From Acanthosoma haemorrhoidale (Eukaryota; Arthropoda; Insecta; Hemiptera; Acanthosomatidae), in assembly GCA_930367205.1 (NCBI GenBank), contig OV884012.1, forward strand, positions 153,031,405 to 153,095,404: a DNA stretch of 64,000 bases. The letters run 5' to 3'. Position 1 is the first letter of the stretch; each line of letters begins with the position of its first letter. The position numbers were made by a program, and so were the translations under genes. Below, piece after piece: positions 1 to 12,175 of the stretch. The notes under the pieces are model-generated. The model saw only the letters and a program-made list of their open reading frames with translations, made no database searches and had not been told where the DNA came from.

Positions 1-900
1 CCTTTTTGTAGAGGAAACTTAGCGAAGAAGTGAATATAGTTTCGTCAGACAAACTACCCAATTTCTAATAGCTGTTGTAAATTCCTTCAAATAAAGATTT
101 ATAAGCATCTTAAAAAAAAATCAGCAGCAGTTGCCAGGCGTCGTCGGAATCTTGTAGAAATAATTGCTTGCAAGGTAAGGGTCATGGCTGCATTGTCCTC
201 GCAGCTCCATTTCGGTTTCAATGTTTGACCTTATTGAAAACTTGTCAGATAAATACCCTTATTCACAAATTACATTTACATATAACGTAATTAATTAATT
301 ACTTAATTTACATAACAGATAACGAGCAATGTTCGTCGAGGTTGTTTTATTGCCGAATTCAGGTACGAAGCAATCGATATCTACAACTGTGGCCTTAAAA
401 AAAAATGTAATCCACAAAATACCTCTAAGTATGCTGATTATTTTTTTGGTGAACATAAAACAAGGGAAAGTATGAAAAAAGAAATAAATAAACTGAACAA
501 AGTTTGGCCTGCTACGCTAATTTTGAAGGTTTCTCAAGTCAGCGCTCATTGGATTTATAAGGTTTCATTTTCCCCACTAATGATGATACAACTCTACTGA
601 CTATCCAAAAAAAAGTTTTTGCAGTTTTAAAATGGCTGTGTTTTCTAGTATAGTAGCCGTATAAGTGATTGAAGTTGTAAATTTTGAATGGTATAGTCGA
701 CATAACCTTGAAATATCCTGTGTGAAATGTTTTAGTACGGATTAGATCACTTTTAGTTAAGGCTTTTTAAACATAGTGTTGTGCCAACTTCACCACGAAT
801 ACAAATCAATAAACTTCAGCGTCTGTATAGTTTATGATCTGTTAATATGCTATCTGATGGGCCTAGATCACGACCCAAACGCCGCGAGTTCTTACTAAGG
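1..900. other. No gene recognised
   Basis: AT-rich sequence with short poly-A and poly-T runs. I see no coding stretch with recognisable motifs and no obvious repeat of other parts of the window. Confidence 0.5.
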
Positions 901-1349
901 CCACTGGCGTGGTAGACCCTGATTGGTTGGAACAAGCCAGCCTCTCATTGGCTGCGTGCAGAAATCTATCTGCCTATATATGGTCGAAATTCCGTTTTTT
1001 TTTTATTTTGTTGGAATCAGAAAGTTGAAGGAAACACTGCTTTCTCTCTCTCTCTGCACTGGCACTTCCTGCTTTACCAGCAGGACCCAGGTTTTATTAT
1101 TTAATTACCTCTGCATCTTTCTTTCCTAACTTTCCTGGCTTTGGTCCGCTGAACTGGAAAGACTGATCAGTATACTTCGAACTGTTGTACAGATAAGGGA
1201 CCGATTCGCTTTATATATACGGCTGAGTTCGGCTAACAAAGCATTACCTACTCCTACGAACAGACAAGCCTGGGCTATTTGTGTGTTTCGTCATCTGTCT
1301 TTGCTGCTCAAGCATATTCGGTTATGTATTTTTTTTATATATTACATTT
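901..1349 (+). repeat. LTR-like repeat fragment with TATA box
   Basis: Contains a TATATA box near 973 followed by pyrimidine-rich sequence. The part 1037-1140 is clearly related to 16259-16365 (shared ctgcactggcacttnctgct and tctctctttcctaac stretches). The part 1222-1349 is repeated in the same orientation at 2410-2538 with about 90 percent identity. This looks like the regulatory end of an LTR-type element, but ends, target duplication and internal genes were not found. It could also be another kind of dispersed repeat. Confidence 0.4.
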
Positions 1350-1739
1350 ATTTCGACGTGGATTGTTGACTGAAGACAAAGGACTGTACTGTTTTGACTG
1401 CTGCAACCTCAGTGGCCAGCCAGGGACTGCCGAGACTTCTATACCGACAGCTATGGCCCTTCCATATTTTATATAGGGCTGGCCTTTCTTTGTAAAAGGC
1501 CGACTGGGTTTTGGGTTGCAGCAGCTGCATATTGCATTTAGACAAATTAGTTCATTACCCTTTTACCGTACTTTTTGGTTGGTAAAAAAAAAAATAAAAA
1601 TTTCTATAAGGTATCAAATGAGTAGAAGTGCCCTCAGTCAGGCCATTAAAAAAACTCGTCTTTGTCTCCAAGAAGGTCCACCCTTCTTTGCATATATTCA
1701 GTAGCCTTTTTTTTTTTTTTTTTTCTTTCATAGTCTCTT

Positions 1740-1970
1740 TTAATTTACAGATAATGTTAGAGTCTGTTGCCATCGATGCGGGTGGGGTGGTGGGGCCATA
1801 GTGTTAAACACTGGGTTGGTTAGGTGCTGCAACGAGTGTAGGTCAGCGTTCTTTAACCTCTCGAGAGAGGAATGTCGGACCACTTTTCTCATTATCCCAT
1901 TCTGAAGTTGAAGACTTTTAGCTGTATTGTCAGTCAAGTGGGTAAATAGCAGAGCTGGCCGGAGGACTTC
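1740..1970 (-). pseudogene. Jockey-like non-LTR retrotransposon fragment
   Basis: The minus strand encodes remnants of the end of a Jockey/R1-type reverse-transcriptase ORF: LQNGIMRKVVRHSSLERLKN followed by LQHLTNPVFNTM. These line up with the better-preserved fragment at 8278-8640 (QNGTMRKVVRHTSLERLKNA, LQHLTNPMFNTM), but the stretch between them is deleted. It is a dead piece of about 230 bp. Confidence 0.7.
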
Positions 1971-2409
1971 TGTAGCTATTTTTCAATATTTTTATTTAAT
2001 ATATTATATATAATAAATATATCGCGAGATAAGAGGTCGAAAGCCTGAATATATAAACTGTACAGACTAGACCGGAGCTCATTCCCATCACCTACTGTCC
2101 ATACCTGTCACCCCTTCTGTATTAATAGTCTTCACTGTATGCCGTGCCATTATTGACAGTTTTTTTTAATTAATAAAGTGTTTTTTAGGTCTTTACTGTT
2201 GTGGTATCGTCTTTTGTAGGACAGAGTCAGATAGACTGATAAAAGACGACCCCCCTTTCTGAATGACAGCCACATTTGGAGTTTACAGTCTACTCTAATA
2301 CAGTACTGCAGTAGATATGGGATCACTAATCACACGGACTACAACCTTGGCTCTGACAATGTGAGGTAGCCTTGGGTTCTAACGAAGCAATTATCGTTCG
2401 GCAAATGTC

Positions 2410-2538
2410 GGCCGAGTTCGGCTAACAAAGCATTACCTACTCCTCCGAATAGACAAGCCTGGGCTATTTGTGTATTTCACGATCTATCTTTGCTGCTCAA
2501 GAGTATTCGGCTATGTATTTTTTTTATATATTACACAT
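2410..2538 (+). repeat. Second copy of the LTR-like repeat end
   Basis: Direct repeat of 1222-1349, both carrying the shared stretch cggctaacaaagcattacct and ending in a run of T and TATATATTACA. The Jockey fragment at 1740-1970 lies between the two copies, so the pair may be the ends of a small nested element. Confidence 0.45.
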
Positions 2539-2539
2539 T

Positions 2540-3500
2540 TGTAATAAATAACGAGCTACACTAGTTGATTAGTATAGTTACCAAAGTCTTTTTCTTTTAT
2601 AAGTTTATGTATAAACGAAGTTAAGGACTCGGCAAAAGTAAAGGAACAATATCGATTAATATTGAACCATTGATCAAAAATCGTTTTGTTACGAGTGGCA
2701 AAAGCTAGACCCCAAGTCCCACATTGTAAACCGAAGGTGAGCCCATAACCTAGTCCTGTATATTTCTATTTTGACCTTTTAACTTCAAAAGTATTGATAT
2801 TGTAATTCTACACTTCTTCGAATACATCTGCGTATGGAGAAATTTGTAAACCTTGTACATTGAATTTTGTTCATCTTTTTGTAAATAATGTTGTTAAATA
2901 GAGGGTTTTGAAAAAAAAAAAATCCTTTTGTTAAAAAAACTCAATCACTAAACCTTTTCTTTAAAAAAAAATACATAAAACTTTATTTAAAAAAAAAAAG
3001 AATAGGCTGGAACGATTTTTATTATTGACTGTCAAAAGTTATTTTTAGCGTCTCTATTGTGTCTTTAACCACATAAAAAGAATCAGAACTTTAAATCTTA
3101 AATTGCCAGGCGTTTCGGACAACCGTATAGACTAACAGAAAATCTGACACAAAGTAAGGAATTAAAATATAGTCATATACAAACTCATACTAAAACCACT
3201 ACTAAGTCTAGACTGGGCTTGAGCTATGGAGTTCAGAAAAACCCTTGAACATCAGGCAGCCGATCCTTCCATCCTGAAGTTCTAAGAAAATTAAGAAAAT
3301 TAGTAAATGCACCTTTGTACGTCATAAACAGGGACCCATCCACGGAATCCACTTTGGCCTGCGACATGTGCTCGCTGTATAATGACTTAAGAATAAAATT
3401 TTATTAGTGTAATAAAATGCATCAGTGCTATTTAGAAGAATGTCTCAATGTTTTTCTCTTATATGACTTAAGTATATTCAACAAATGAAAGAACACAGAT
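2540..3500. other. No gene recognised
   Basis: AT-rich, with several A8-A12 runs between 2900 and 3000. Nothing coding recognised. Confidence 0.5.
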
Positions 3501-3504
3501 TGGT

Positions 3505-4080
3505 CCCACCCCATCTACCCTCTCTGTGAACCCTTCCTTCTCCACAAACAGCCTCGTATATCTGGGCGGTGAAATGGACCGTACCCTCCGTTTTAGCGGC
3601 CATTTTGCCAGAAAACTAAAGCAAACACGCACGAAGTCTCACCGGCTCACGCATCTATTAACATCACCCAATCTATCATTATCCCTTCAGCTCATGATGT
3701 ATAAGAGTGTACTCAGGCCTGCTCTGCTGAACGACTGCGTGACAGCGAGGCGACCCCAACAATTTCAAAACGGAATACTCGTGAAAGTGGTCTGACACGC
3801 TACATTCAAGCAGCGGAGAAACAACGCGAGGACTTTAAGATGCCTACGGTGGATCAATTCATTTGCCGTAGACATATCAAATTCTTTGACTCCCTACAAC
3901 ACATGACAAACCCCGTCTTCAACCCACTTTGCCTCTATATTGACCATCTGGCCTATTGGTGACTGTTGCAGAAGGTGGACTCTAAGAGAGTTAGTCCTTC
4001 CCGGAAGCTGTCGACGTCCTGGATAAGTCCAGAGAGAACTTGTAGGGCTGCGTTCCTCCAACATCGCTGCTGAAAACTGA
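3505..4080 (+). pseudogene. Jockey-like retrotransposon fragment
   Basis: Plus-strand remnant of the C-terminal part of a Jockey-like reverse-transcriptase ORF. The frame has SLVYLGGEMDRTLRFSGHFA, LQLMMYKSVLRPALL and QFQNGILVKVV, then after a stop/frameshift the peptides FICRRHIKFFDSLQHMTN and PVFNPLC. These match, in order, the minus-strand copy at 8278-8640. Several stops and shifts show it is inactive. Confidence 0.75.
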
Positions 4081-4089
4081 GAGGTGGAT

Positions 4090-4860
4090 AGTATCTTCTG
4101 ACCTTTACCTCTAGAATGAGAAAGGAGAGAGGAGTTTTAATGTTTTTGGTGTGGCCTCAGTTGTGAATTGCTGTCAGGCATCGGTTGACAACTGTCCAAC
4201 GCTTCTAGCAAATTGTTTTATTACTCTTCTTTGGCTCTGGGTAAAATCCAGAAATACCCTGGAGTAGAAATGGTTCTAGAGGTAGAGCCATATAAAAGGA
4301 TGGCCTTATGTCCTTTAGAAGGTCCATCCGCATTCCTTTGGGTATTTAATAATTAGTAACTCATTAAATATTTGTATTTAATAAAATATCGTTAGACGAG
4401 CGGTTGAATGCCTATGAACCTAGGTATGTTCTTTGGTAGCGGCCAATCGGTAATTTTATATGTTTTCTGGAATTGCCGTCTCTACTTATATAATACAGTT
4501 TATTCGATTCCGTATATATTAGCGTTATTCCCCATATGTAGAAAAGGTGTTGGTGTTTGTATGTCATAATAAAAAGGATGAAATTCCAGGAGTTTCTATG
4601 GGACACACTGTATTTCTAACGGTTATAGTTGTTAAAACAAACCAGTCCGAATCTGGACTTCAGATTAAATATCTCATGAACAATAAACACTAGTTTGAAT
4701 GTTAGCGGAATGGACATCAGGGCAATATACTTTTAGAAGAGTCAAGGGATAAAAACTTTCCAATGCCTTACATCCCATTTTTACTAATTAATAAATGTTC
4801 CTTCTGAATTTGTAAGTTATTGGAATATTTCCTTTGAATTTTCAGTTTGATTGGTCCAAT
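4090..4860. other. No gene recognised
   Basis: No recognisable coding sequence. An imperfect inverted pair tggctct / agagcca flanks about 45 bp near 4232-4290; significance unclear. Confidence 0.4.
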
Positions 4861-4861
4861 C

Positions 4862-6214
4862 AAAGAGCACTGATAAGGCTCTCTCCTGTGTGATGAGTCA
4901 TGACATGCCTCTTTAAGTGACTGGCTTCTATTGTTTTATAGCTGCAAACAGAACACTGCAGAGGATTTTCTATTATATGGCGAATTATTATATGTATCTT
5001 TAAATATATAGTGTTCACAGTTTTATAGCTGAAATGATAGCACTGATACGAATCCTTTTATGTTTGAAGATGAAAATTGCATTCTGATGTGTCTGCAGGG
5101 CATGGATTTGTGGCGCAATGCACATGGAATAGCCAGTGGCACTACAAACCCACCAGCATTCATACTATATTACATTTTACAGTTTAACATACAGACATAT
5201 AATACTGGCTGAAATAGTTTTATAATATAAATAATAAAACATTTTTATCTTAACATTAATTATTAAACAAAGTAATTTATGAATTTTATTTTTTTCTTGG
5301 GTTGTAATTTTATTTTGGTTTCTTCACGAGGAGTATGTTCCCTATCTTCCTAATTTCTATCTTATATTTCTGGGAACTTTGTGAAAGTGTACATAAGTTT
5401 CCAAAGAGGATAAAAAAATCTCTCAAAAGTAATCAAAATAAAAGTAGTTTATATGGTCACAGTTGTTAATAACAGCTATACAATCTGAAGGGAATTTGAA
5501 TGATCTTAACCAGTGAGTTCACAGTTTCTGTGGGTTCATGTATTAGTGGAAGGATATTTCTGGTTAGATTATCACCAAATTAATTTTTGGAAACAAAAAA
5601 AACTCCTATCATTTATAACATTGTCTAACTGCTTAAGAGTTGAAGTACGAAGCCTAAATCTAAATCTTAAGATGGAAAATTAATTTACTTTCCTTCCATA
5701 AATTGAAGGAGGTAGCTCCTGATGAGATAACCTACCATTCCTGACCTGAATGTGATACAAAAGAGCGTAAATAAATAACGTCGCCGAGAAATTTTAAAAT
5801 ATTAATTTTACAACAAAAGCCGAAATTTGATTTTGTTACAAAGTTGGCTGGCAATTCAACGACGTAAGACAAAAGATCCATAAATAATGCGCCAGATTAA
5901 AAACGAATGACGAGGGCCGTCACCAAATATTCTACAGTAGCCCTGTAACATAAAAGTAAAAATTACTCACCTTCGTCTGAGATAATTAGCTTCTCTTCCT
6001 CCTTAATGAGAGTCGCCTTGTCTGAAAAAGGCAATAAGGATGGATATGCATTAAGATAGCAGAAACATGGAAGAAATTGAATGCATAAATGACAATGAAA
6101 ATGAAATAAGTGATTGGTGGAAGTGAATAAAACCATTGACTACATTATTTCTGTAAAGTGTACAAAAACAAACATTTTCCTTTTCTTCTTTAATGTGTGA
6201 CATCTTGCCAGGAA
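4862..6214 (-). pseudogene. Truncated zinc-finger family gene (copy 0)
   Basis: Remnant of the same family as genes B, C and D. On the minus strand, a good mini-exon at 5971-6021 (KATLIKEEEKLIISDE) is followed by a degraded zinc-finger exon at 4862-5112. Only about two and a half fingers remain: the first finger has its second Cys replaced (QCYHFSYKT), the third is broken by a frameshift after HHTGE, and the splice-acceptor region and its intron are deleted compared with 20670 or 37560. A second mini-exon at about 6180-6214 (KMSHIKEEKE) has lost its acceptor AG. No start exon is seen. A non-functional remnant, partly overlapped upstream by gene A in the other orientation. Confidence 0.8.
5971..6021 (-). 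CDS. Mini-exon KATL (copy 0)
   Basis: 51 nt between ttttcag and gtgagt on the minus strand; phase 1-1. Peptide KATLIKEEEKLIISDE contains IKEE. Belongs to the truncated copy 0, so it may no longer be used. Confidence 0.65.
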
Positions 6215-6369
6215 AATATGGAGATATATGCATATATTCTAATGATATTTTTACTTACAAATTAAATTGCAATTAGTAATAGAATGCAGTTTATGAAAAA
6301 TTAATAATAAAAAAAATTGTTCACCACGCTGCAGCCATGACTGACAAACTCATAAATGTTAGAATGAAT

Positions 6370-6530
6370 AATGAATAGCATAAATTACAAAGATATATAG
6401 AAAATTGGTAGAACAGGTAAAAGGAAAGGGTGCAATGTGAACAGATGTGCTAAAATAAGTAAACAAACTGTTTTATATATCTTTATGTAAATTATTACAT
6501 AGAATCAAGCAAGTTACAGTAATGAGGGTT
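6370..6530. promoter_or_regulatory. Upstream block conserved between genes A and E
   Basis: About 160 bp recognisably similar to 45885-46040 (shared attacaaagatatatagaaaa and tgtaaattattacatagaat). In both places it lies 220-600 bp before the MD(I/V)T start exon. It may be promoter sequence, or only part of the duplicated unit. Confidence 0.35.
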
Positions 6531-6751
6531 GAGAAATACACCAAACCAATCAAGGCATTAGTGATAGTGGAGTCCTAAAAGCGAAATCAAATCTAGAAAG
6601 CTGTTAAGCGGTTGATTAATGAGAAGTTTTTCGAGGCTGCTTCATTCCTGCCTCCTTGGATTACTGAACCTCACTGGTATTATCAAATAACCAGCTTCAA
6701 GTTAATATTTATGTATGTTACTTCTTGACACTTTTCTTACATTCGCTAAAA

Positions 6752-6764
6752 ATGGATATTACAG
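6752..6764 (+). CDS. Start exon MDIT (gene A)
   Basis: ATG GAT ATT ACA G followed by gtataacc. The same unit occurs at 46614 and 57682, with 5' flank cattcgctgaaa or a close variant shared by all three. No AG acceptor lies just upstream, so the 5' UTR is probably continuous with it. Confidence 0.6.
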
Positions 6765-9700
6765 GTATAACCATTGTCCTTACCTGATTTACTTACAGAA
6801 CATTTGTTTAAAATACCACTTTTCCATTAAGTAAATATTATCGTGAACTAGGGCAAGTTGTATTTATTTATTTATTTTCACTTTTATGAGGAGTGATATT
6901 TAAGTGAGCTAAGTTGTTTCTAATTTTAAATTGCCTTTGGAGAGTAGCTATTGAAATTATTGCAAGGGAGGCTATTTCCGCAGAAGGGGTTAGGGATTTC
7001 AATGAAACTTTATTTTATGTGATTCTAGGTCTTAAAATATTTAATCAGTGTCTGAGCATTTTGGCCAGTGAACCTTTGTAACCCTAAGTTTAAGAACTTA
7101 ATCTTTATGATCATCTCTGTATTTCTTCAGCCTGTAAAATAAGATTATAATCCATCATCTGATTTGTTTCTTTATGTACGATATGACAAATTGTAATATA
7201 TGAGCATAGCTTATTTAAAAGCTACTAAAACTAGAAGTTGAACAATATTTTTAGGAAAAAAACCAATTTATGTCAAGTTTTAGCGTACATATAAACCCTT
7301 AAATATAAATTAATAATTCAATCAATCAATAATGGAAATTTTCCGGCTAGATTCATCAGGGCGCTTTATTTTGTCAAAGTCTTTTGTTTTCCTTAAACCT
7401 TCATAACTCTTATAAATGTTGGACAACCTCTAAAGTTATTACCACCTTTGTAAAGCTTAATGTCTTATCTTTCAGTTTAAGTCAATTTTGATGTATTTAT
7501 AAGTAGGGAAATTACGATGAAATGGACAGAAAAACCTAATATGTTTTATTTTAGATTTCCGTTTCTAATTTATTTTGGAGACCTGTTCCTTACACCGGTA
7601 TCGGTATTGGTGAATACACAACTGCAACTTGCCCTTGTCAGCCTTAATTTGTCAAATTGACCAAAATTAACAACAATTAATGTATTTATAAGAAAGAAAA
7701 ATAATAATAAATTGAACAGAAAAACCTAAAACATTTTATTGTGTATCTCCGTTTCTTATTTATTTTAAACCTGTAAATCCTTGTAAAGTTTGGAGTAGAT
7801 TGGTGAATTGGTTTTGTAGTTATCCCCATTTTAAATAAACAAGGAAGGATCTGGGCTGTCTGTAGATATTGTATGAATGAGCAAGTGAATGATGAATTGT
7901 AAATATGGTATGAATGAGAGCATTTATCTTAATTAATTATTGACTAATAAGGCAGGTTGTAATTTTAGCACAATAAAGGATTGATTAATTAAATTAATTC
8001 TTGGTTAGAAATTATTTTCACCTAATTTGTTTTTTTTTCCAAATCCCTTAAAAAAATGTCAAAACTTTTATTTACTATAGATTCTTAGCCGAATCTATTT
8101 ACATATTATATTTTATATGTCCTGTACCATCGGTGCACTCTTTACAAGGTCTAAATCGGTATAGAAGTTATATAATCAATACAAGTACAATGATACACAA
8201 TGTACTTGGCTTTATTGACAAGACTCTACAAGGTGATGAGGCTCACCTTTTTGATCATAAGAAAAGAACACTAATTGTTAACCTAAATTCCCCCCGACAG
8301 TCTGTTGCCATCGATTCGGGAGGGGTGGTGGGGTCATAGTGTTGAACATTGGATTTGTGAGGTGCTGCAACGCGTCGAAAAACTTGATGTGTTTCTGGCG
8401 GATGAACTCATCCACCGATGGCACATCAAGCAATGGGTGCAGGTAGGCATTCTTTAACCTCTCGAGAGAGGTATGTCGGACCACTTTCCGCATGGTCCCA
8501 TTCTGGAAACGTTGGAGACTTGTGGCTGTAGCGTCAGTCAAGTGGGTAAATAGCGGGGCACCATACAGCAGAGCTGGCCGGAGGATACATTTATAGATCA
8601 TCAGTTTGAGACGCAGCAATAGATTGGGTGAAGTTAGCAAGTGCGAAAGCCGGTAAGACCTCTGTCGTACTGTTTTTAGTTTATCACTAAAACGAGTAGA
8701 GAAATGAGATGCCTATCCATTTTTGTACCCAAGATAGTAGAATGGGAAAACTGGCGAGTTCTCTTGTCCTATACTATATGATTTTGACAAAGCTTTTTTG
8801 CCCTTTTGATAAGACCTAATTTGTTTGGTCAGACCGTTATTTATTTACAAGTTATTTCAGCAGGAAGGTGTAAGAGTCAATTCAAGGGAAGATATATTAT
8901 TTTTGTTTTAATAATAATTATCATTCTAACGACTATTTAAATAGAGTTCATTTTATAAAATTTGCATTATATCTGTTTGTTTTCTCAAGAATTCCTTTTT
9001 AGATCGAATTAGGAAAACATCTATCTGATTTCATGCACATACTCCTTTTTTAGATTCCCTGCCTGTTTAGAAAACAAATTATTCAACAGCTAGCTATATT
9101 AGTCTTCACATATTGAAATAATTTATGAATAAATAATAGACTAATTCAATTTTCTACAAAAAAAAAAAACAATTTGGATAATGTATAATAACATGGAGTT
9201 TTAAACTTAATTTTTTTTTCTCAGCTCTTAGGCATTGGCGAGAACATATGTGAAATATTTGTTGACCTAGTATCACCAAAAATGTTATATTCTAATCAGT
9301 AACTACACCACAGTAGACTACCTTCCTCAGCTGTAAAATATAAAATTGACTTATTTTTATTTTTTGTTTTTTTCAGGCTTGAATGAGTCATTTATATTCA
9401 TTAAAAAAGAAGTAGTTGAAAAGGAATCATTTCGTAAGTATTTTTTTAACTAAAAAAAATATATGTCTCAAGTCATTATAAGCGTTGTACAATAAACTGT
9501 CATTGATTGTTACAGCCTCTTATGATGGTATGGAGGATAAGTCGTTTGATGCAGAACATCAGTATATAAACGGTAAGGCTAATGTAAAACATTGTAAAAT
9601 TCCTCGAGATTATAATGCTGAATGTATATTTACTGGTAATTTTAGTGAAAGTTAAATATGAGAACATGAATAAGAAACATAATCAATCTTTACTTGCTGT

Positions 9701-10860
9701 TCAGAATTTAATTTATCAATATGAGGATTACTGGTGGAATTAACAGAATAAATACATGAACTGTAATGAAAGAAAATATAATCTCCTTCAAAGTACTCTC
9801 CATTGGAGTCAATACCTTTGTCCAATTTTTTATTTCACCGTTAGAAACATTCCTTTCATGTCCCTTCACAATCTTTTCGAAACTTGCAGGTTAACTGTCT
9901 GATCCGGGAGAACAAACCCTTAATGGACAGCTCCTCTCACTTTGAAAAAAACAAATGAGCATCGTCTTAATGTTTGATCTCGATTGACAAGCTTTTCGGA
10001 GGTGAGGCGAATTTTGGAGTCTTCCATTGGCTTGATTGTTGCTTAGTTTCCGCATCGTACCCATAGCACCAGGATTCATCACCTGTGAGGACCTTGAAAA
10101 AAAAGTTTAAATCATTTCAGAACTCTTCCTTCAAAACAAAGCATGTTTATAACCCCTACCCTTCTCATCCCCCAAATCTTCACTGTATTGGTAAGTCACT
10201 CCAGATTTCTCCACAACTTCTTCAATGGTCCATCGTAGATCTTCCAGGAAGATTTCACAAATTTTGTCCACATTCTCATTTGGTTTGGACCATCGAAGGA
10301 CATCCAGATACTTTCACATTGATATTTCCCCACTTATAAAACAGGAAAACTACTCAAACACTTGAGTTACCCCCATAGCATCTTCCTTGCAGGACACTTT
10401 TAACATTTCAAGAGTTCACTTGCCAGTCTTCTGAAGCAGGAAGCAAAATTTCATGGCCACACGCTGTTCACGAAAATCAGCCATCACAAAAATGACTACC
10501 GCACAAAACTACTGTCACAAATAAGTCACCACAAGCAGAACAGAACCTTCTCCAGAGATGGCACTGACTGCTAGTAAGTTCCTTTACATGGTGCTACCAG
10601 CTAAACCCAGAAAACTCTGCCATTTACAACATCGTTCGGTTTCTTTTGATACAACTCAGTTTAGTTGGGTACAACTTGTAGCTTAATCTTTTACTTATTG
10701 TTTTTAAATTATAAATCTTATTAATTTAATCCATTTATATGTATTTGTTTCTTTTGAATTTTTCTGATTTATACATGATATTGTATTACAGACATGCCTG
10801 TTTCTGCCAAAATTAAAAAAGAGCCTGACATGAAGCTAGACCCTTTGTCTTCAACATCAG
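6752..10860 (+). CDS. Mini-exon gene A, no finger exon seen
   Basis: Plus-strand relative of the zinc-finger family. Exons: start exon 6752-6764 (MDIT plus 1 nt), 9377-9433 (LNESFIFIKKEVVEKESF), 9516-9572 (SYDGMEDKSFDAEHQYIN) and 10792-10860 (MPVSAKIKKEPD, ending LDPLSSTS). All are flanked by AG and GT and are phase 1-1, so they join in frame. The two K-containing exons hold psi-K-x-E motifs (IKKE). No later exon and no zinc-finger exon is found downstream on this strand; the region after 10860 is occupied by inserted DNA and a DD82E transposon. The first intron carries a Jockey fragment (8278-8640) and the third a mariner (9770-10620). Either the 3' half was lost or the gene now encodes a short acidic protein. 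Start exon and splice sites are seen; transcription is unknown. Confidence 0.6.
8278..8660 (-). pseudogene. Jockey-like retrotransposon fragment
   Basis: Best preserved of the three related fragments, with 120 open codons on the minus strand. It has LMIYKCILRPALLYGAPLF, then the thumb/linker part QNGTMRKVVRHTSLERLKNA and HKIFFDALQHLTN-like sequence (as read: HIKFFDALQHLTN). It lacks the catalytic palm with YxDD, so it is a 5'-truncated dead copy sitting in the first intron of gene A. Confidence 0.8.
9377..9433 (+). CDS. Mini-exon LNESF (gene A)
   Basis: 57 nt between tttcag and gtaagt, phase 1-1. LNESFIFIKKEVVEKESF, with IKKE. Counterparts at 28171, 43700 (minus) and 48597 (plus). Confidence 0.7.
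9516..9572 (+). CDS. Mini-exon SYDG (gene A)
   Basis: 57 nt between ttacag and gtaagg, phase 1-1. Acidic SYDGMEDKSFDAEHQYIN without a psi-K-x-E motif. Counterparts at 28040, 43558 (minus) and 48740 (plus). Confidence 0.7.
9770..10620 (-). pseudogene. Mariner transposase remnant
   Basis: Minus-strand mariner (Tc1/mariner, DD34D type) coding remnant. It begins at 10484 with MADFREQRVAMKFCFLLQKT and continues with a helix-turn-helix region (QVFEWFSCF), the first catalytic block (VLTGDESWCYGYDAETKQQ) and, toward 9800, a degraded C-terminus ending near MESTLKEI. Several stops and frameshifts are present. It sits in an intron of gene A; the equivalent intron of gene E lacks it, so it inserted after those copies separated. 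Ends and TIRs were not fixed. Confidence 0.85.
10792..10860 (+). CDS. Mini-exon MPVSAK (gene A)
   Basis: 69 nt between ttacag and gtcagt, phase 1-1. MPVSAKIKKEPDMKLDPLSS plus TS; IKKE motif. Counterparts at 43076 and 26635 (minus) and 49166 (plus). Confidence 0.7.
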
Positions 10861-10944
10861 GTCAGTAATCCTTTGAGTGTTAAAATGTAAACTGTTCAAA
10901 GCTATTTACCGATCTAATGTACCGATGAATAAAACGACGCCTGC

Positions 10945-12065
10945 TGATGCGTATGTATCTGCTGCATAGATGTAATATGAAAATTAATAAAATTTAGAAA
11001 TATAAACCAACTAAGTGAAAGTTGGCATAAGGATTAGGGGCTGACTCATAAAAAAGGGTTGAGTGACAAGCAATAAACAATTGTACAGCTAGAGTGAAGG
11101 TTGAAACAGGTCAATGGCCTTGCCACGTAGACTAGCAAACACAGCATAGGAGGCACATATTAAGCTTGGTTAGAAGTAGGTGTTAACAAATACTCTGTTA
11201 TCACAAAGAACTTAAAAGAAATTGAAGCCTAAGATAGGAAGTGCCTTGGTAAGATAGGAAGTGGGGAGGAACCCCAGATATAAGAGATATAATATGGGGA
11301 GGAATCCCATATATAAGAGATAGGGATATGGAGCTCTCTTGCTCGGGGGTTCCTCTCCGTGAACATTTCACTTTTCTCTAGGTCAGCTTCATAGAATGGA
11401 TCTTTGACGGAGGACTTGCCTGTATAGACGCTGATTAAGAGCCTTTGGCCTCGATATTTCACCAATCATCTAGGAAGACATCGATGTATATTTGTAAGCA
11501 TAGTTACTGATAGTTGTTTAATAAGATAAGTGTAATCTGTTTTATCATTTGAGCCCATACTATTTTTTAATGCTATTTCATTAAATACTTTCAATCATTT
11601 AATTAAAGCATATCATCTTAATAAGTTGATTTATAATAAATAAATTCCTTCCATTTATCCCCACGTAAATTTGCTAAGCTAAATTGCTTTGGGTTAGAAT
11701 TGATTTGGACACTATTAAATTTCATTAAAATTTTTTTTCATTATAATTGTTCTACGCCAATGCTATACTCAGAATCTGATTAAGTATCGGATCTAAGTAG
11801 CTTCAATAATTGAATGGCATCCCAATAAATCAAATATTTTAATTATTTAGCTTGAGCATATAAGTGTGGGTTTGGGGTTTATAGGGTGAATCGGGTAGGT
11901 ATATAAAAGGAGATATATATATATATATATCTGTAGAAAGATACATTGTTTATATATTTCCCTACACTTAATATATTTAGATACAGTTGGATGTATTAGC
12001 ATACACTAATATATTGGTATTCATGAAAGTATCCTAAATATGATAGAACCATCATTCGCGGAACG
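10945..12065. mobile_element. Inserted block relative to gene E, LTR-like core
   Basis: Flanks at 10900-10940 and 12066-12160 align with contiguous sequence at 49280-49420 in gene E, so about 1.1 kb was gained here or lost there. The middle (11262-11330) has two 33-bp units with tggggaggaa(c/t)ccca and a TATA-type core, followed by a C/T-rich stretch, as in LTR promoters. Exact ends and target duplication were not identified. Confidence 0.4.
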
Positions 12066-12175
12066 TAGCAATGCTTTGCTAATATTTATGTTTTTTTCAG
12101 CTAATGTCAAGATTAAAAGCTGCTTTAAAACAGCATTTTTCTGAGGTTAACTCGCAAGTGAACCAACCAACAGGC

